This document shows, in pieces, positions 7,386 through 16,162 of a stretch of DNA of 21,639 nucleotides. Within the stretch, counting starts at the first letter, position 1. The number at the start of each line of letters is the position of its first letter. The notes under the pieces are model-generated. The model did not search any database. It saw nothing but the letters and a program-made list of their open reading frames with translations, and was not told the DNA's origin. The DNA is from Alphaproteobacteria bacterium. GTDB taxonomy: Bacteria; Pseudomonadota; Alphaproteobacteria; UBA3830. The stretch is from contig BNWJ01000012.1 in NCBI GenBank assembly GCA_025998735.1, positions 1 to 21,639 on the forward strand, written 5' to 3'. A program made the position numbers and the translations under genes.

Positions 7386-8774
7386 ATGAAGCGTAATAGA
7401 AGTACTAAGATAGTGGCGACCATCGGACCATCCAGCTGTGATCCTGATAATTTGGAAAAGCTTTTTCTAGCCGGAATAGATGTGTTCCGCTTGAATTTCT
7501 CACATGGTTCACATGATGGACATAGACAAGTATACGATAGCATCAGAAGTATTGGGAAGAAACATCATCACAATACCACGATTCTTGCCGATCTTCAGGG
7601 GCCAAAGCTCAGAATTGGCACATTTGAAAATGATAAAATTATTTTGGAAAATGGAGATATATTCAGATTTGATCTTGATTCAACACCTGGAAATACGAAG
7701 CGTGTTGCCCTTCCACACCCTGAGGTTCTAGAAGCTTTAAAACCAGGCACAACTTTGCTGCTGGATGATGGAAAGCTTCGTTTTGAGGTCGTAAGTCATA
7801 ATTTCGAGCACGTTGAAGCACAAGTATTGGTCGGTGGACCTCTTTCCAACAGAAAGGGAGTAAATGTTCCCCATGCAATGTTGAAAATTCCAGCTCTTAC
7901 TCCAAAAGATCAGAAGGATTTGGACTTTGCACTGGGTCTAGGAGTAGATTGGGTTGCGCTGTCTTTTGTTCAAAGTGTAGAAGACGTAGAAAACGCTAAA
8001 AAGATAATCAACGGAAAAGCAAAGGTCATTTCGAAACTCGAAAAGCCGCTGGCCATAAAGGCTCTGGAACCAATTGTTATGGTTTCCGATGCAATCATGA
8101 TTGCTCGCGGAGATCTCGGAGTTGAAATGGATCCGGAGGAAGTTCCTGTCATCCAGAGGAGAATTATCAACGTATGTCATAGAATCGGACGTCCGGTAGT
8201 AGTCGCAACCCAGATGCTGGAATCCATGATCTCTACTCCAAGTCCAACCAGAGCTGAAGTATCAGATGTCGCCAATGCCGTCTATGCGGGTACAGATGCC
8301 ACGATGTTGTCGGCAGAAACTGCTTCCGGCCAATATCCACTTGAAGCCATCACAATAATGGGGAAAGTCATTGAAAAAGTTGAATCTGATCCATGTTGCA
8401 TTAGAAAATTGGAAGATAATACTCAACTCCCGCAAAAATCCGAGCTTGATGCGCTTTGTTTTGCGGCCAAAGATGCTGCGGAATTTTCCTGCGCCAACGC
8501 CATTGTTCTGTGCACAAACTCCTTTGAAGATGTAGCGAGATGTTCCAGATTGCGTCCGCGAGTTCCGGTGATCCTACTGACAGAGTGTCCAAAAACGGCA
8601 AGTCAAGCTGGTCTTTGCAACGGTGTGTTTTCGGTCATTGCTAAGAAAGAGTTTTGCGAGAAACTAATTAGCTTGGCGCAAAAAACCGCCGAAGAGCTCA
8701 AATTAGCCACTACTGGTGATAAGATCGTGGTGCTGAGCATAGACGATAAGTTCGTAAAAATATGCCACGCATGA
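7386..8774 (+). CDS. pyk: Pyruvate kinase
   Basis: Pyruvate kinase converts phosphoenolpyruvate and ADP to pyruvate and ATP, the last step of glycolysis, in the cytoplasm. The 462 residues are normal for a bacterial enzyme. The N-terminal TKIVATIGPSS and RLNFSHG (35-41) form the TIM-barrel start. The B-domain spans about 70-165. The signature VISKLEK (214-220) carries catalytic Lys217 and metal ligand Glu219, and ARGDLGVE supplies Asp243. The allosteric C domain follows from about 340. GAGGTG lies seven bases before the ATG. A retained glycolytic kinase shows that the organism keeps lower glycolysis. No family P insertion lies inside the gene, but one copy begins 14 bases after its stop codon. 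Confidence 0.96.
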   Translation: MKRNRSTKIVATIGPSSCDPDNLEKLFLAGIDVFRLNFSHGSHDGHRQVYDSIRSIGKKHHHNTTILADLQGPKLRIGTFENDKIILENGDIFRFDLDSTPGNTKRVALPHPEVLEALKPGTTLLLDDGKLRFEVVSHNFEHVEAQVLVGGPLSNRKGVNVPHAMLKIPALTPKDQKDLDFALGLGVDWVALSFVQSVEDVENAKKIINGKAKVISKLEKPLAIKALEPIVMVSDAIMIARGDLGVEMDPEEVPVIQRRIINVCHRIGRPVVVATQMLESMISTPSPTRAEVSDVANAVYAGTDATMLSAETASGQYPLEAITIMGKVIEKVESDPCCIRKLEDNTQLPQKSELDALCFAAKDAAEFSCANAIVLCTNSFEDVARCSRLRPRVPVILLTECPKTASQAGLCNGVFSVIAKKEFCEKLISLAQKTAEELKLATTGDKIVVLSIDDKFVKICHA

Positions 8775-8787
8775 TGCCAATGTGACG

Positions 8788-8890
8788 CCAACGTAACGTT
8801 GGATCCACTAATGGCTTCGCCGCCTGTTGATGGGTATGCCGACTGTATTGGCAATGGTTAACACGTGGCGAAGCTGTTGGTGCTTGTGGT
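8788..8890 (+). repeat. Family P palindromic element, copy D (intergenic)
   Basis: It begins with the 15-base palindrome CCAACGT-A-ACGTTGG (8788-8802), continues GGATCCA and then GCTTCGCC...GTATGCC at 8814-8840. That segment matches the mutS copy in 19 of 27 positions by hand count, and the whole opening ACGTTGGATCCA is identical to the mutS copy. The outer arms GGCTTCGCC (8813-8821) and GTGGCGAAGC make it roughly palindromic. It lies between pyk and a convergent gene, so its hairpin could also act as a terminator. Confidence 0.7.
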
Positions 8891-8907
8891 GCGATCATTA
8901 GCAGCTG

Positions 8908-10779
8908 TTAATCGTTCTTAACTTTTTTACTTTCGAACCACCAATTCCAACAACTCTTTATGGCATCCCAGCACCTTGTTGTCGACTTTTCAGAATTCGG
9001 ATTCGCATCATGTGCTTCTATAGTTGGCAACGTGTTCGGATTCGTGGCATCTTTAGGCTTTTCGGCACTACTACGGATAGCATCGCATAACGCATCGTAT
9101 GCATCCGTTTTAGAATAATCGACAAGATCAAAAAAATTGTAACGCTGCCAATACAATTGCTGAATGCATTTTGTTGGTGATGCAAAAAGCATCTTTAAGA
9201 GCATAAGACTAGAAGGATATGCTTCGTGTCCAAATTTTTGAGGAAGTCCTTGTTCTAGACTCCGTGCGAGATCGCTCAATGGATTTATGCACAATATTTT
9301 TTTCCCATTGTTTTCCCACACTCCTACTCCCATTATCTGAAAGATCTCTACTGTGTTGTTAAATATCCACTCTGCAGCATGGGTTATTTGATAATCAACT
9401 AGTGCTGCAGCTAATGTTTGTGGATTGCCCTCATCTTTATATTTATCTTGGATATCTTTAGGAAACAATTCAAGGAGTTTTTTTCGTTTTTCAGGCAGTG
9501 CAGCTACACTTTCAATGTGTCGACGATTACGCGCAACGTTTTCCTTATTCGGAGTAAAATTTGCAAATTTAGATGTAACATCCATTGTGGCGGGTTCCGA
9601 AGCATGTTGAGCAAAATCCCCCGATATTGAGTGTCCTCCTTCGTGCGGCAAAATATTTCTCTTATCCACAGGATAAACGAGAAAACCTCTCCCTGAGTCT
9701 TTGCCTGTTGAAGTCTTAGCCTGTAACGATCGGATATAACCTTTTTCATTACAAAATATAATTTCATCGTTCCTGGATGCTGAGCTATCTCCGCGCACTA
9801 AGTTCAGCTTTCCTGCATGTCTAACGGAATATAGCTTTCCCTCCTCTGATAAATCGTATATTCTTCCGGAGAAAAATGGCTTGGGCATTTTTACTCTTGC
9901 AATCAGGGTAATGAAAGTATCTCTGTATATTTTGCTTTGCCTGCATCCTTTCAAAACATCATTCCGCACTTCTTTTTCTAGACCTTTGTCGCTGAAAGTA
10001 CATACTTCATTTAAGTATCTTTCTATGTGCGGAATTACTTTCTCTTCTACTTTGTCTTCTTTCACATCCAAAAGAGCAAGAATTTCTTCTTCTTTTTCTT
10101 CAAGTTTCATCCCTTCTATCAGATGTCTGGCATCCATAATGCGTATTTCATAATCGTCGCCTAAACCAAGTTTGTTTTTCAAGTTTACAGCTGCATCCCC
10201 TTCAAATGCTCGAGACATTTTATATACTTCCCAGAAAGCAACCTTACTTGGACCTTCTAATTTGAGTTTTTTGTGTGCTTCGACCGCTTTTTTGTGCGCT
10301 TCTTCTGCTTCAGCACGTTCTAGCCGCGATCTTTCATCCTCTGTTTTCATTTTGTCGCATTCTGCAGATGCTTCCTCATGCTCTTTGTGCGCATTATCGT
10401 ATTTAGTCTTTGCCTCATCATAAAGTTTTTTGAGTTTGGGATCCTGATTTTCGCCTTCACTTATCCGATACCCCTGCCAGATCGCGTCGTTGCATAATTC
10501 TTGTGCAGCATCACACCTGTCCAGTGCTTCGTTGTTTTTTGCCCACATGTTAGAGATTTTTCGATTCATATCTTCGCATTTTGTTTTCAAGTTGTCGGCG
10601 TTTTCCTTTTTAATCCTAACGTCATCTTCTGCTGCCAAGATTTCGTTGTATGCAGTTTCCGACGGAGATACGGTTCGCACATCATGTGAAGCATTTGCTT
10701 CCTTGTTCATCTCAGAAAGATTCATTGCATTTAAATTAAGAACCGCAGCCATGACAGTTGTGCATAGTGCTTTTTTCAT
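8908..10779 (-). CDS. Secreted coiled-coil protein of unknown function
   Basis: Not recognised as a known family. The 623-residue product begins MKKALCTTVMAAVLNLNA, a Sec-type signal peptide with likely cleavage near 18-20. Residues about 45-175 are highly charged, with Glu/Lys/Ala heptad-like spacing (RLERAEAEEAHKKAVEAHKK), and should form a long coiled coil. The rest looks globular. One HExxH sequence, HEGGH at 379-383, could be a zinc-protease motif. However, it follows Pro378 and lacks the hydrophobic helix usually around such motifs, so the function is unproven. The start at 10779 has GGAGA nine bases upstream. It is transcribed divergently from the ankyrin lipoprotein and convergently with pyk. 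A secreted host-interaction role is possible but inferred only from the signal peptide and the lifestyle guess. Confidence 0.7.
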   Translation of the reverse strand: MKKALCTTVMAAVLNLNAMNLSEMNKEANASHDVRTVSPSETAYNEILAAEDDVRIKKENADNLKTKCEDMNRKISNMWAKNNEALDRCDAAQELCNDAIWQGYRISEGENQDPKLKKLYDEAKTKYDNAHKEHEEASAECDKMKTEDERSRLERAEAEEAHKKAVEAHKKLKLEGPSKVAFWEVYKMSRAFEGDAAVNLKNKLGLGDDYEIRIMDARHLIEGMKLEEKEEEILALLDVKEDKVEEKVIPHIERYLNEVCTFSDKGLEKEVRNDVLKGCRQSKIYRDTFITLIARVKMPKPFFSGRIYDLSEEGKLYSVRHAGKLNLVRGDSSASRNDEIIFCNEKGYIRSLQAKTSTGKDSGRGFLVYPVDKRNILPHEGGHSISGDFAQHASEPATMDVTSKFANFTPNKENVARNRRHIESVAALPEKRKKLLELFPKDIQDKYKDEGNPQTLAAALVDYQITHAAEWIFNNTVEIFQIMGVGVWENNGKKILCINPLSDLARSLEQGLPQKFGHEAYPSSLMLLKMLFASPTKCIQQLYWQRYNFFDLVDYSKTDAYDALCDAIRSSAEKPKDATNPNTLPTIEAHDANPNSEKSTTRCWDAIKSCWNWWFESKKVKND

Positions 10780-11047
10780 CTTTTGGTCTCCGTTGTAAAA
10801 AACAGGTCGTCAAATTGCCATGATAGGACGACTACAGCAATATATATAGTTGTTCTTGGATAAAAAACAATAGAAAAGTATCAATATTCTCATTTTAAAT
10901 GTGTAGATCTTACCACACATCCCCGCTTTTTACCTCGAATATGATGTGCTAAACTACGAAGAGATTTAACAAAATGAGATGACATGCATCTTAGAAAGAC
11001 ACGTGGAGTATCAAAGTGTATTCTATGATGAGAAGTGAGGTGGTTTC

Positions 11048-12217
11048 ATGAAGAGTCTTTTTATTTCTTTGATTTTCCTCTTTGGTTGTTCTCGGCCAGA
11101 TGTAGCTAATCTAGAAGAAAAGCCAAAAAATGCGGCTAGCGCAACCGTCGATGTTGTAGAAGATACAACGCCTTTACATGAGGCATGTCTATCCGGACGA
11201 ATAGATGTCGTCAGATCATTGATCGCCAACAGAGTCAACTTGAATGCAAAAAATTGCTATGACGCAACGCCGCTTGGGTATGCGGTCCTAAGAAAACACT
11301 ATGCCATTGCGGAACTTCTCCTGAAAAATGGGGCATCTCCGCATGGAATAGTTACGACCAATACTGTATATCACAGATCAGCGTTGGCGGAGGCGATTTT
11401 TCAGAATAACCGTAAAATGATTGCTCTGTTGAAAAAATACGGCGCAGACATCAATCATAAGGACGAGGACGGCAACACAGATATGCATCGCATTTCTCAC
11501 ATTGGTAGTGACGACGTTGAGAAGCTGCTGACAGCAGGAGCAGATGTAAATGCGAAAAATTTCTTTGGCGCGACTGCGTTCTTCTACCTGCCAAGTAGTT
11601 TTCAAGTTGGTGTGAGCGAAATCGGAAAAATCGTCGAAATTCTGAAAAAATATGGTGCTAATATTAACGAATTCCATGAAGGAACGCCGTTGACCGTTGC
11701 CACATACAATCATGACACCGACAAAACGGAAATTCTTTTGCAAAACGGAGCAAATCCTGAATTGGGATGGGGAACGACATCAATACCGCCGCTAAATATT
11801 GCTGCGAAGACCGGTAATTTAGAAATGGTAATGTTACTGATAAAATACGGAGCTTCCATAGAAACCAGCGACACCTGGGGAATTACTCCTCTGTTATCGG
11901 CGGCAAGTTGCGGAGAATATCAGCCTGTTCCATTCAGTTATGTACATTTCAAAGATGAATATTTAAAGATTGTTCAGTTGTTAATAGATCGTGGCGCGAA
12001 AGTTAACGTTACTGAAAAATATGGCAATACGCCATTGCTGTGCGCCGTTCGTGCCAATTACAAGGAAATGGTCGAGCTTCTGCTGAAAAATGGCGCAAAA
12101 ATTGATGTCATGAATCAGGCTAAAGAAACGCCATTGAGCATTGCCCAAAAGCAAAAGAACAAGGAAATTCAGAAAATATTGGAGAACGCTCTACAATTGC
12201 AAAAACTTGCACTTTGA
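11048..12217 (+). CDS. Ankyrin-repeat lipoprotein
   Basis: A 389-residue protein with a short lipoprotein signal (MKSLFISLIFLFGC; lipobox-like LFGC, Cys14) followed by about eight or nine ankyrin repeats filling residues 40-385. Clear repeat cores include TPLHEACLSGRIDVVRSLIA, TPLGYAVLRKHYAIAELLLK, PLNIAAKTGNLEMVMLLIKY and TPLLCAVRANYKEMVELLLK. Ankyrin arrays bind other proteins and are unusually common in intracellular bacteria, often as effectors. The lipid anchor would instead place this one in the envelope, facing the periplasm or the outside. The Phe at the -2 position of the lipobox is unusual, so plain secretion remains possible. GAGGTGG is six bases before the ATG. The partner is unknown. 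Confidence 0.85.
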   Translation: MKSLFISLIFLFGCSRPDVANLEEKPKNAASATVDVVEDTTPLHEACLSGRIDVVRSLIANRVNLNAKNCYDATPLGYAVLRKHYAIAELLLKNGASPHGIVTTNTVYHRSALAEAIFQNNRKMIALLKKYGADINHKDEDGNTDMHRISHIGSDDVEKLLTAGADVNAKNFFGATAFFYLPSSFQVGVSEIGKIVEILKKYGANINEFHEGTPLTVATYNHDTDKTEILLQNGANPELGWGTTSIPPLNIAAKTGNLEMVMLLIKYGASIETSDTWGITPLLSAASCGEYQPVPFSYVHFKDEYLKIVQLLIDRGAKVNVTEKYGNTPLLCAVRANYKEMVELLLKNGAKIDVMNQAKETPLSIAQKQKNKEIQKILENALQLQKLAL

Positions 12218-12519
12218 GTTGATTTATAGGAAAAATACGCAGCGAGTCCCTCTCCACCATGTGCTATAAATTTCCCTTAATGGTTGAAAATTTTTGTGAT
12301 TTTAGCGTTTTTTTAACGCCTTTGTGGGAAATGGTATCTGGTGGAAGATGCCCTGCGTACATTGGGAAATCCAAAAACTCGAAAATTTCATGGTTTCTAT
12401 AAACTGCTGGGAGGCAAGATCTCGGGGGAACGCAATGTAAAGTTTTTGCAAAAACCTCTTGACTTTTTGTTCTTTTTGTTGTATACTCATAGTATGTTTT
12501 TATATTAAGGAGTAAGGAA
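12218..12519. other. Intergenic region upstream of the interrupted gene
   Basis: About 300 bp between the ankyrin gene and the next plus-strand gene. Near its right end lies the best promoter in the window (12459-12487). The rest has no recognisable gene. The open frames on the minus strand at 12264-12530 lack a ribosome binding site and overlap the promoter. TTGCAAAAACCTCTTG at 12446-12461 is the reverse complement of 397-412, hinting at a dispersed repeat. Confidence 0.5.
12459..12487 (+). promoter_or_regulatory. Strong sigma-70-type promoter
   Basis: A -35 box TTGACT (12459-12464) and a -10 box TATACT (12482-12487) are spaced by exactly 17 bases; each differs from consensus at one position. 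The start codon at 12520 follows 32 bases later, with AAGGAG at 12507-12512 spaced seven bases from the ATG. Expression of the downstream gene should therefore be strong, even though its frame is interrupted. Confidence 0.8.
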
Positions 12520-13269
12520 ATGAAAAACATAATCAGAAGCGCTTGTGCAGCGATGATGATATCAGCTGTGATGATGGAGGCTTGTTTTGCGATGAAGGAT
12601 GCTCAACCTTACAGTGAGGCAGATAAGTTGCTCCTGGGAGCTGTAACAAGCGGCGATACGGAACAGTTTGAGCACCTAATAAACAGCGGTGGATTAACTC
12701 CCGCCGGGAAAAATAGTGCGGCTAAGGCCGCAAGATTTAATCCTGCTCTTTCACTCGGTTTTTTAGGCAAATTATTGCCTTTGGCTGATGAAGACACACA
12801 AGATCACATACTACGTTATGCATCTAAATGTAATTTTGGATGCGGTGCCCCACCTGTAACACAAGTATTAGCATCTGGCGTTGCATATAGCAAGACGACT
12901 CTGCTGGAATGCCTGGAAACAGCGATAACCCGCAGATATGCCGCTGTCAACATACTACCGTTATTAGACGCGCTGAAACAAATTGATACCGACTTCAGTG
13001 GTACTGTCAACGCTTTGGTGGCTGACAAATCGACCAGAGGTGGGTTTGGTGCGAGACCGGCCTTGAGAACTTTGGTATAAACAGGGTTAGTCAAACGTAG
13101 CGTTGTTCTTGCCTTGATTGACGCCTCGAACTACGACGATGTTACATCGCGTGTTGTCCGCGCCGATGGAAAAGGCGGACTTGGTCACCCGCAGATCGAC
13201 CTTTTGGAAAAAATTGCTAAAAACTCCGAGGGAAAAGATTTGGTACCGGAAAACGCTGCGGATGAATAG
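12520..13269 (+). pseudogene. Secreted protein gene interrupted by one in-frame TAA
   Basis: Not a recognised family. The open frame from 12520 encodes 186 residues and stops at TAA (13078-13080). The very same frame then continues for 62 more protein-like codons (TGLVKRSVVLALIDASNYDD, ending ENAADE) to TAG at 13267-13269. The full product would be about 249 residues. It has a signal peptide (MKNIIRSACAAMMISAVMMEACFA) and a helical-repeat-like body; LLLGAVTSGDTEQFEHLINSG resembles an ankyrin repeat. A single base change, for example CAA or GAA to TAA, explains the break without a frameshift. The promoter and ribosome binding site are both strong. Possible explanations are a recent pseudogene, a truncated but functional 186-residue protein, readthrough, or a sequencing error. 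Confidence 0.65.
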
Positions 13270-13273
13270 GAAG

Positions 13274-13295
13274 TGACGGTGAAGCTACCGCGTCA
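13274..13295. terminator. Small hairpin between convergent genes
   Basis: TGACGGT (13274-13280), a six-base GAAGCT loop and ACCGCGTCA (13287-13295) pair with one extra base. The hairpin lies between the interrupted gene and mutS, which converge here. There is no clear U-tract, so a termination role is tentative. Its TGACGGT...ACCG sequence resembles the ends of family P elements. Confidence 0.3.
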
Positions 13296-13320
13296 ACCGC
13301 CAATTGGTCTGCGACAGCTT

Positions 13321-16053
13321 CTACACCATCTCCCTCAGTTCATACAGGACATCGAGCGCATTCTTGGGAGTCATGTTGTCCAGATTGATATCCCGGAGGC
13401 GCTTGATTACGACTTGATCCGGCGTTGGCGAGTACGTGAGCTCCATTTGTTCGCAAGCCTGGCAGTAGGCGTCCAGATCGATTGCTTTGTCGTTATCATA
13501 TTTTATTCTTCCCTCGAAGTCCTTGAGCAGCTCAGTTGCTCTTTTCACAACATTCTTGGGAACTCCGGCTATGCTGGCAACGTGAATTCCGTAGGATTTA
13601 TCCGCAATGCCCTCGATGATTTTGTGGTAGAAGATGACGTCACCGTTCCATTCCTGGACTTTCAGCGTTTTGCATCTGATGTTGGTGAGTGTATTTTGCA
13701 AAACCGTAAGTTCGCGGTAGTGGGTGGCAAACAACACGCGGCATTTATTGGTGTGGTACAGGTTTTCGATGACTGCCCAGGCGATGGAAAGTCCGTCGTA
13801 GGTGGATGTTCCGCGTCCGACTTCGTCTAGGATAACAAATGACTGCTCTGTCGCCTGATTCAATATGGTTGCGGTTTCGATCATTTCCACCATGAATGTG
13901 GAACGACCTCGGGCAATGTCGTCGGAGGCTCCGATGCGCGAGAATAACCGATCGACAATGCCGATGGTGGCTTTTTTGGCTGGCACATAGCATCCAACCT
14001 GCGCCATGAGCACAATGAGGGCGTTTTGGCGAAGGTATGTGCTTTTTCCGGACATATTTGGGCCAGTCAGCAGGCTGATGCGATTATTTTCACTCAGATC
14101 GCAGTCGTTGTCGGTAAAGTCCTTCGTGTGTATTTCCAAAACCGGATGTCGGCCGTTTTCGATCTCCAGAATCACGCCGTCGCTTATTTCCGGACGCACA
14201 TAGTTTCTTTCGAGGGATATGTGTGCGAAATTCGTGTATACGTCAATGCAGGACAGTAATTTTATGGCATAGGAAATCTTTTCGTAGTGATTGATGATTT
14301 CTCCAACGATCTTGGCGTAAATTTCCTGCTCAAGATTGCTCCATTCATCGAAAACTTCAGCTAATTTCGTCTGCAATGATGCCAATTCCTCGGTTGTATA
14401 GCGAACCCCATTGACCAACGTCTGCTTGTGGTAAAACTTGTTGCTGATCTTGTTTTTTTGGGACAGCGGAACTTCCACATACCATCCGATAATCGCATTA
14501 TTCCTTATTTTTAAAGTGGGAATGCCGGTTTCCGATACGTATCTCGCCTGCAAATTGGCAATAAGATCTTCGCTATGATTTTTGGTGTACTTTAATTTAT
14601 CGAGTTTTTCCGAATAGCCGTCGGCGATGATTCCGCCATCTTTGTTATTGGCTGGCAATTTCTCGATGAGAGCTGTTTCCAGAAGCTTCAATAGACTGGA
14701 AAAATCAGCGAGATCTTCAAACGTATACTCTCCCTCTGATGGTACTTGCAGTACTCGCATTTTATTACTCGCTGAAGCAGTTTCAACATTGAAGATTGTA
14801 CTCGCATACGTTTCGGAAGGTGGCGAAGCGTTATTGGATCCAACGTCACGTTGGATCCTACCAAGCACTCGCAGAGATTCACGGATATCTCCCACATCTC
14901 GCGGAGAAAACTTATTGAATCTTATGCGATTTATGGCGCGTTCGAAATCCGGACAGCAGCTGAGATTTTCCCGAATTAATTTCATCATCTTTTCGTTTTT
15001 TCGAAAGAATTCCACGCAATCCAATCGTTTCTGGAGTTGTTCCCGATTAATAATTGGCATGGAAACTCTGGACGCCAATGCCCTCGCTCCAAACGGCGTC
15101 GATGTCTTGTCGAGCGCTCCCAGGAGGCAGTAGTCGTATTCTCCGCGTGTCGATGTTGTGACTTCCAGACTCTTGCTTGTGGACGGATCCAGCACCAGAT
15201 AATTGCTGAATGTCGTTTTCTTCGGAGTTGGCATGCTCGAGAAATTATCACGCTGAGTTATCAGCAGGTACTCCAGTATGGATCCGCAGGCGGCCAGTTC
15301 GTTGGGCATGTTTATGCCGAAGCTGTCCAGCGTTTTTACCTTGAAATATTTCTCCAGCCTGTCTTTTTCCACAATGGGATTAAACTTCGAATCCGGCAGA
15401 TACATAATTCCAGCGTCCGTAATAGCCTTCAAATACTTTGAAAATTCAGAGCGTTCGTGGCAGGACGGAACCAGCAGCTCCTGCGGCTGATACACCTCCA
15501 TCGCCATATTGAATTCGTTATCCAAAAGAGTATTTACGATGAAATCTCCGGTCGATATGTCGATGGCGGCAAAGCTGATTGTCTTGGCCTTCGAGGTTTT
15601 TTTGTTCATGTCTGGCACAATAGCCATAAGGAAGTTGTTTTTTCGGGAACTGAGCAGATTATCTTCGACCAGAGTGCCCGGTGTGACTATTCTCGTGACT
15701 TCCCGCCGAACGATGGCCTTGTAGCCGCGTTTTTTCGCCTCCTTGGGATCCTCCATCTGATCACAGATGGCTACCCTGTATCCATATTTGACGAGACGCT
15801 CCATGTAGTTGTCCAGAGCCGCAACCGGCACACCGCACATGGGAATATCGCTTTCCAAATGCTTTCCGCGACTTGTTAGCGCAATGTTCAGCACAGAAGA
15901 TGCTACCTTTGCGTCATCGAAAAACATTTCGTAAAAATCACCCATGCGAAACAGCAACAGACATCCCGGATACTGAGCCTTTGTACTAAGATACTGGGTC
16001 ATCATCGGCGTTGCATCTTTCGATGTGCAATAAAACAAACTATCTTCTTCCAT
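13321..16053 (-). CDS. mutS: DNA mismatch repair ATPase MutS, carrying an in-frame palindromic element
   Basis: MutS recognises mismatches and small loops and, using ATP, starts methyl-independent or MutL-dependent repair. The start at 16053 (MEEDSLFYCTSKDATPMM) is preferred to an upstream ATG at 16131, because family N-termini begin near TPMMxQY and GTGGAA precedes it. The result is 910 residues, longer than the E. coli protein (853). The mismatch-binding GDFYEMF is at 38-44, the Walker A GPNMSGKST at about 663-671, then STFMVEM, the Walker B VILDEVGRGTSTYDG near 739, and FATHYREL. About 30-38 extra residues at about 399-436 (SNNASPPSETYASTIFNVET and flanks) correspond to a family P element in the core/lever region. 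All catalytic motifs survive, so the protein is probably active. bioA lies 109 bp upstream on the same strand. Confidence 0.95.
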   Translation of the reverse strand: MEEDSLFYCTSKDATPMMTQYLSTKAQYPGCLLLFRMGDFYEMFFDDAKVASSVLNIALTSRGKHLESDIPMCGVPVAALDNYMERLVKYGYRVAICDQMEDPKEAKKRGYKAIVRREVTRIVTPGTLVEDNLLSSRKNNFLMAIVPDMNKKTSKAKTISFAAIDISTGDFIVNTLLDNEFNMAMEVYQPQELLVPSCHERSEFSKYLKAITDAGIMYLPDSKFNPIVEKDRLEKYFKVKTLDSFGINMPNELAACGSILEYLLITQRDNFSSMPTPKKTTFSNYLVLDPSTSKSLEVTTSTRGEYDYCLLGALDKTSTPFGARALASRVSMPIINREQLQKRLDCVEFFRKNEKMMKLIRENLSCCPDFERAINRIRFNKFSPRDVGDIRESLRVLGRIQRDVGSNNASPPSETYASTIFNVETASASNKMRVLQVPSEGEYTFEDLADFSSLLKLLETALIEKLPANNKDGGIIADGYSEKLDKLKYTKNHSEDLIANLQARYVSETGIPTLKIRNNAIIGWYVEVPLSQKNKISNKFYHKQTLVNGVRYTTEELASLQTKLAEVFDEWSNLEQEIYAKIVGEIINHYEKISYAIKLLSCIDVYTNFAHISLERNYVRPEISDGVILEIENGRHPVLEIHTKDFTDNDCDLSENNRISLLTGPNMSGKSTYLRQNALIVLMAQVGCYVPAKKATIGIVDRLFSRIGASDDIARGRSTFMVEMIETATILNQATEQSFVILDEVGRGTSTYDGLSIAWAVIENLYHTNKCRVLFATHYRELTVLQNTLTNIRCKTLKVQEWNGDVIFYHKIIEGIADKSYGIHVASIAGVPKNVVKRATELLKDFEGRIKYDNDKAIDLDAYCQACEQMELTYSPTPDQVVIKRLRDINLDNMTPKNALDVLYELREMV
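14748..14858 (-). repeat. Family P palindromic element, copy C (inside mutS)
   Basis: The element opens on the coding strand with a 23-base perfect palindrome, GGATCCAACGT and its mirror around one central base (14836-14858). It continues with GCTTCGCCACCTTCC and GTATGCG at 14829-14803, which match the bioA copy in 22 of 27 positions, the membrane-gene copy in 21 and the intergenic copy in 19 (hand counts). It encodes about residues 399-436 of MutS without a stop. The downstream boundary is approximate. Confidence 0.8.
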
Positions 16054-16162
16054 AGATAAATTCCACAAAAAATCCCGTACAGAATATAGCACGATATCGT
16101 GAAAATTGCATGTAGCCCATACAACAGTCAATCGGCGATCAGTCGAAATCGGATAGTTTTCA

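Noticed and set aside
7079..7543. Minus-strand open frame of 154 codons
   Set aside because: It crosses a repeat, the pyk promoter and the pyk start, with no domain or start signal.
12264..12530. Minus-strand open frames upstream of the interrupted gene
   Set aside because: They overlap a near-consensus plus-strand promoter, lack a ribosome binding site and show no protein features. They may be a dispersed non-coding repeat, since 16 bases recur at 397-412, but one exact 16-base match is weak evidence.
13273..13830. Plus-strand open frame of 185 codons after the interrupted gene
   Set aside because: It is antisense to the conserved C-terminal ATPase part of mutS.
16054..16131. Upstream ATG adding 26 residues to MutS
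   Set aside because: The extra residues match no family N-terminus, and the start at 16053 lines up with other MutS proteins.
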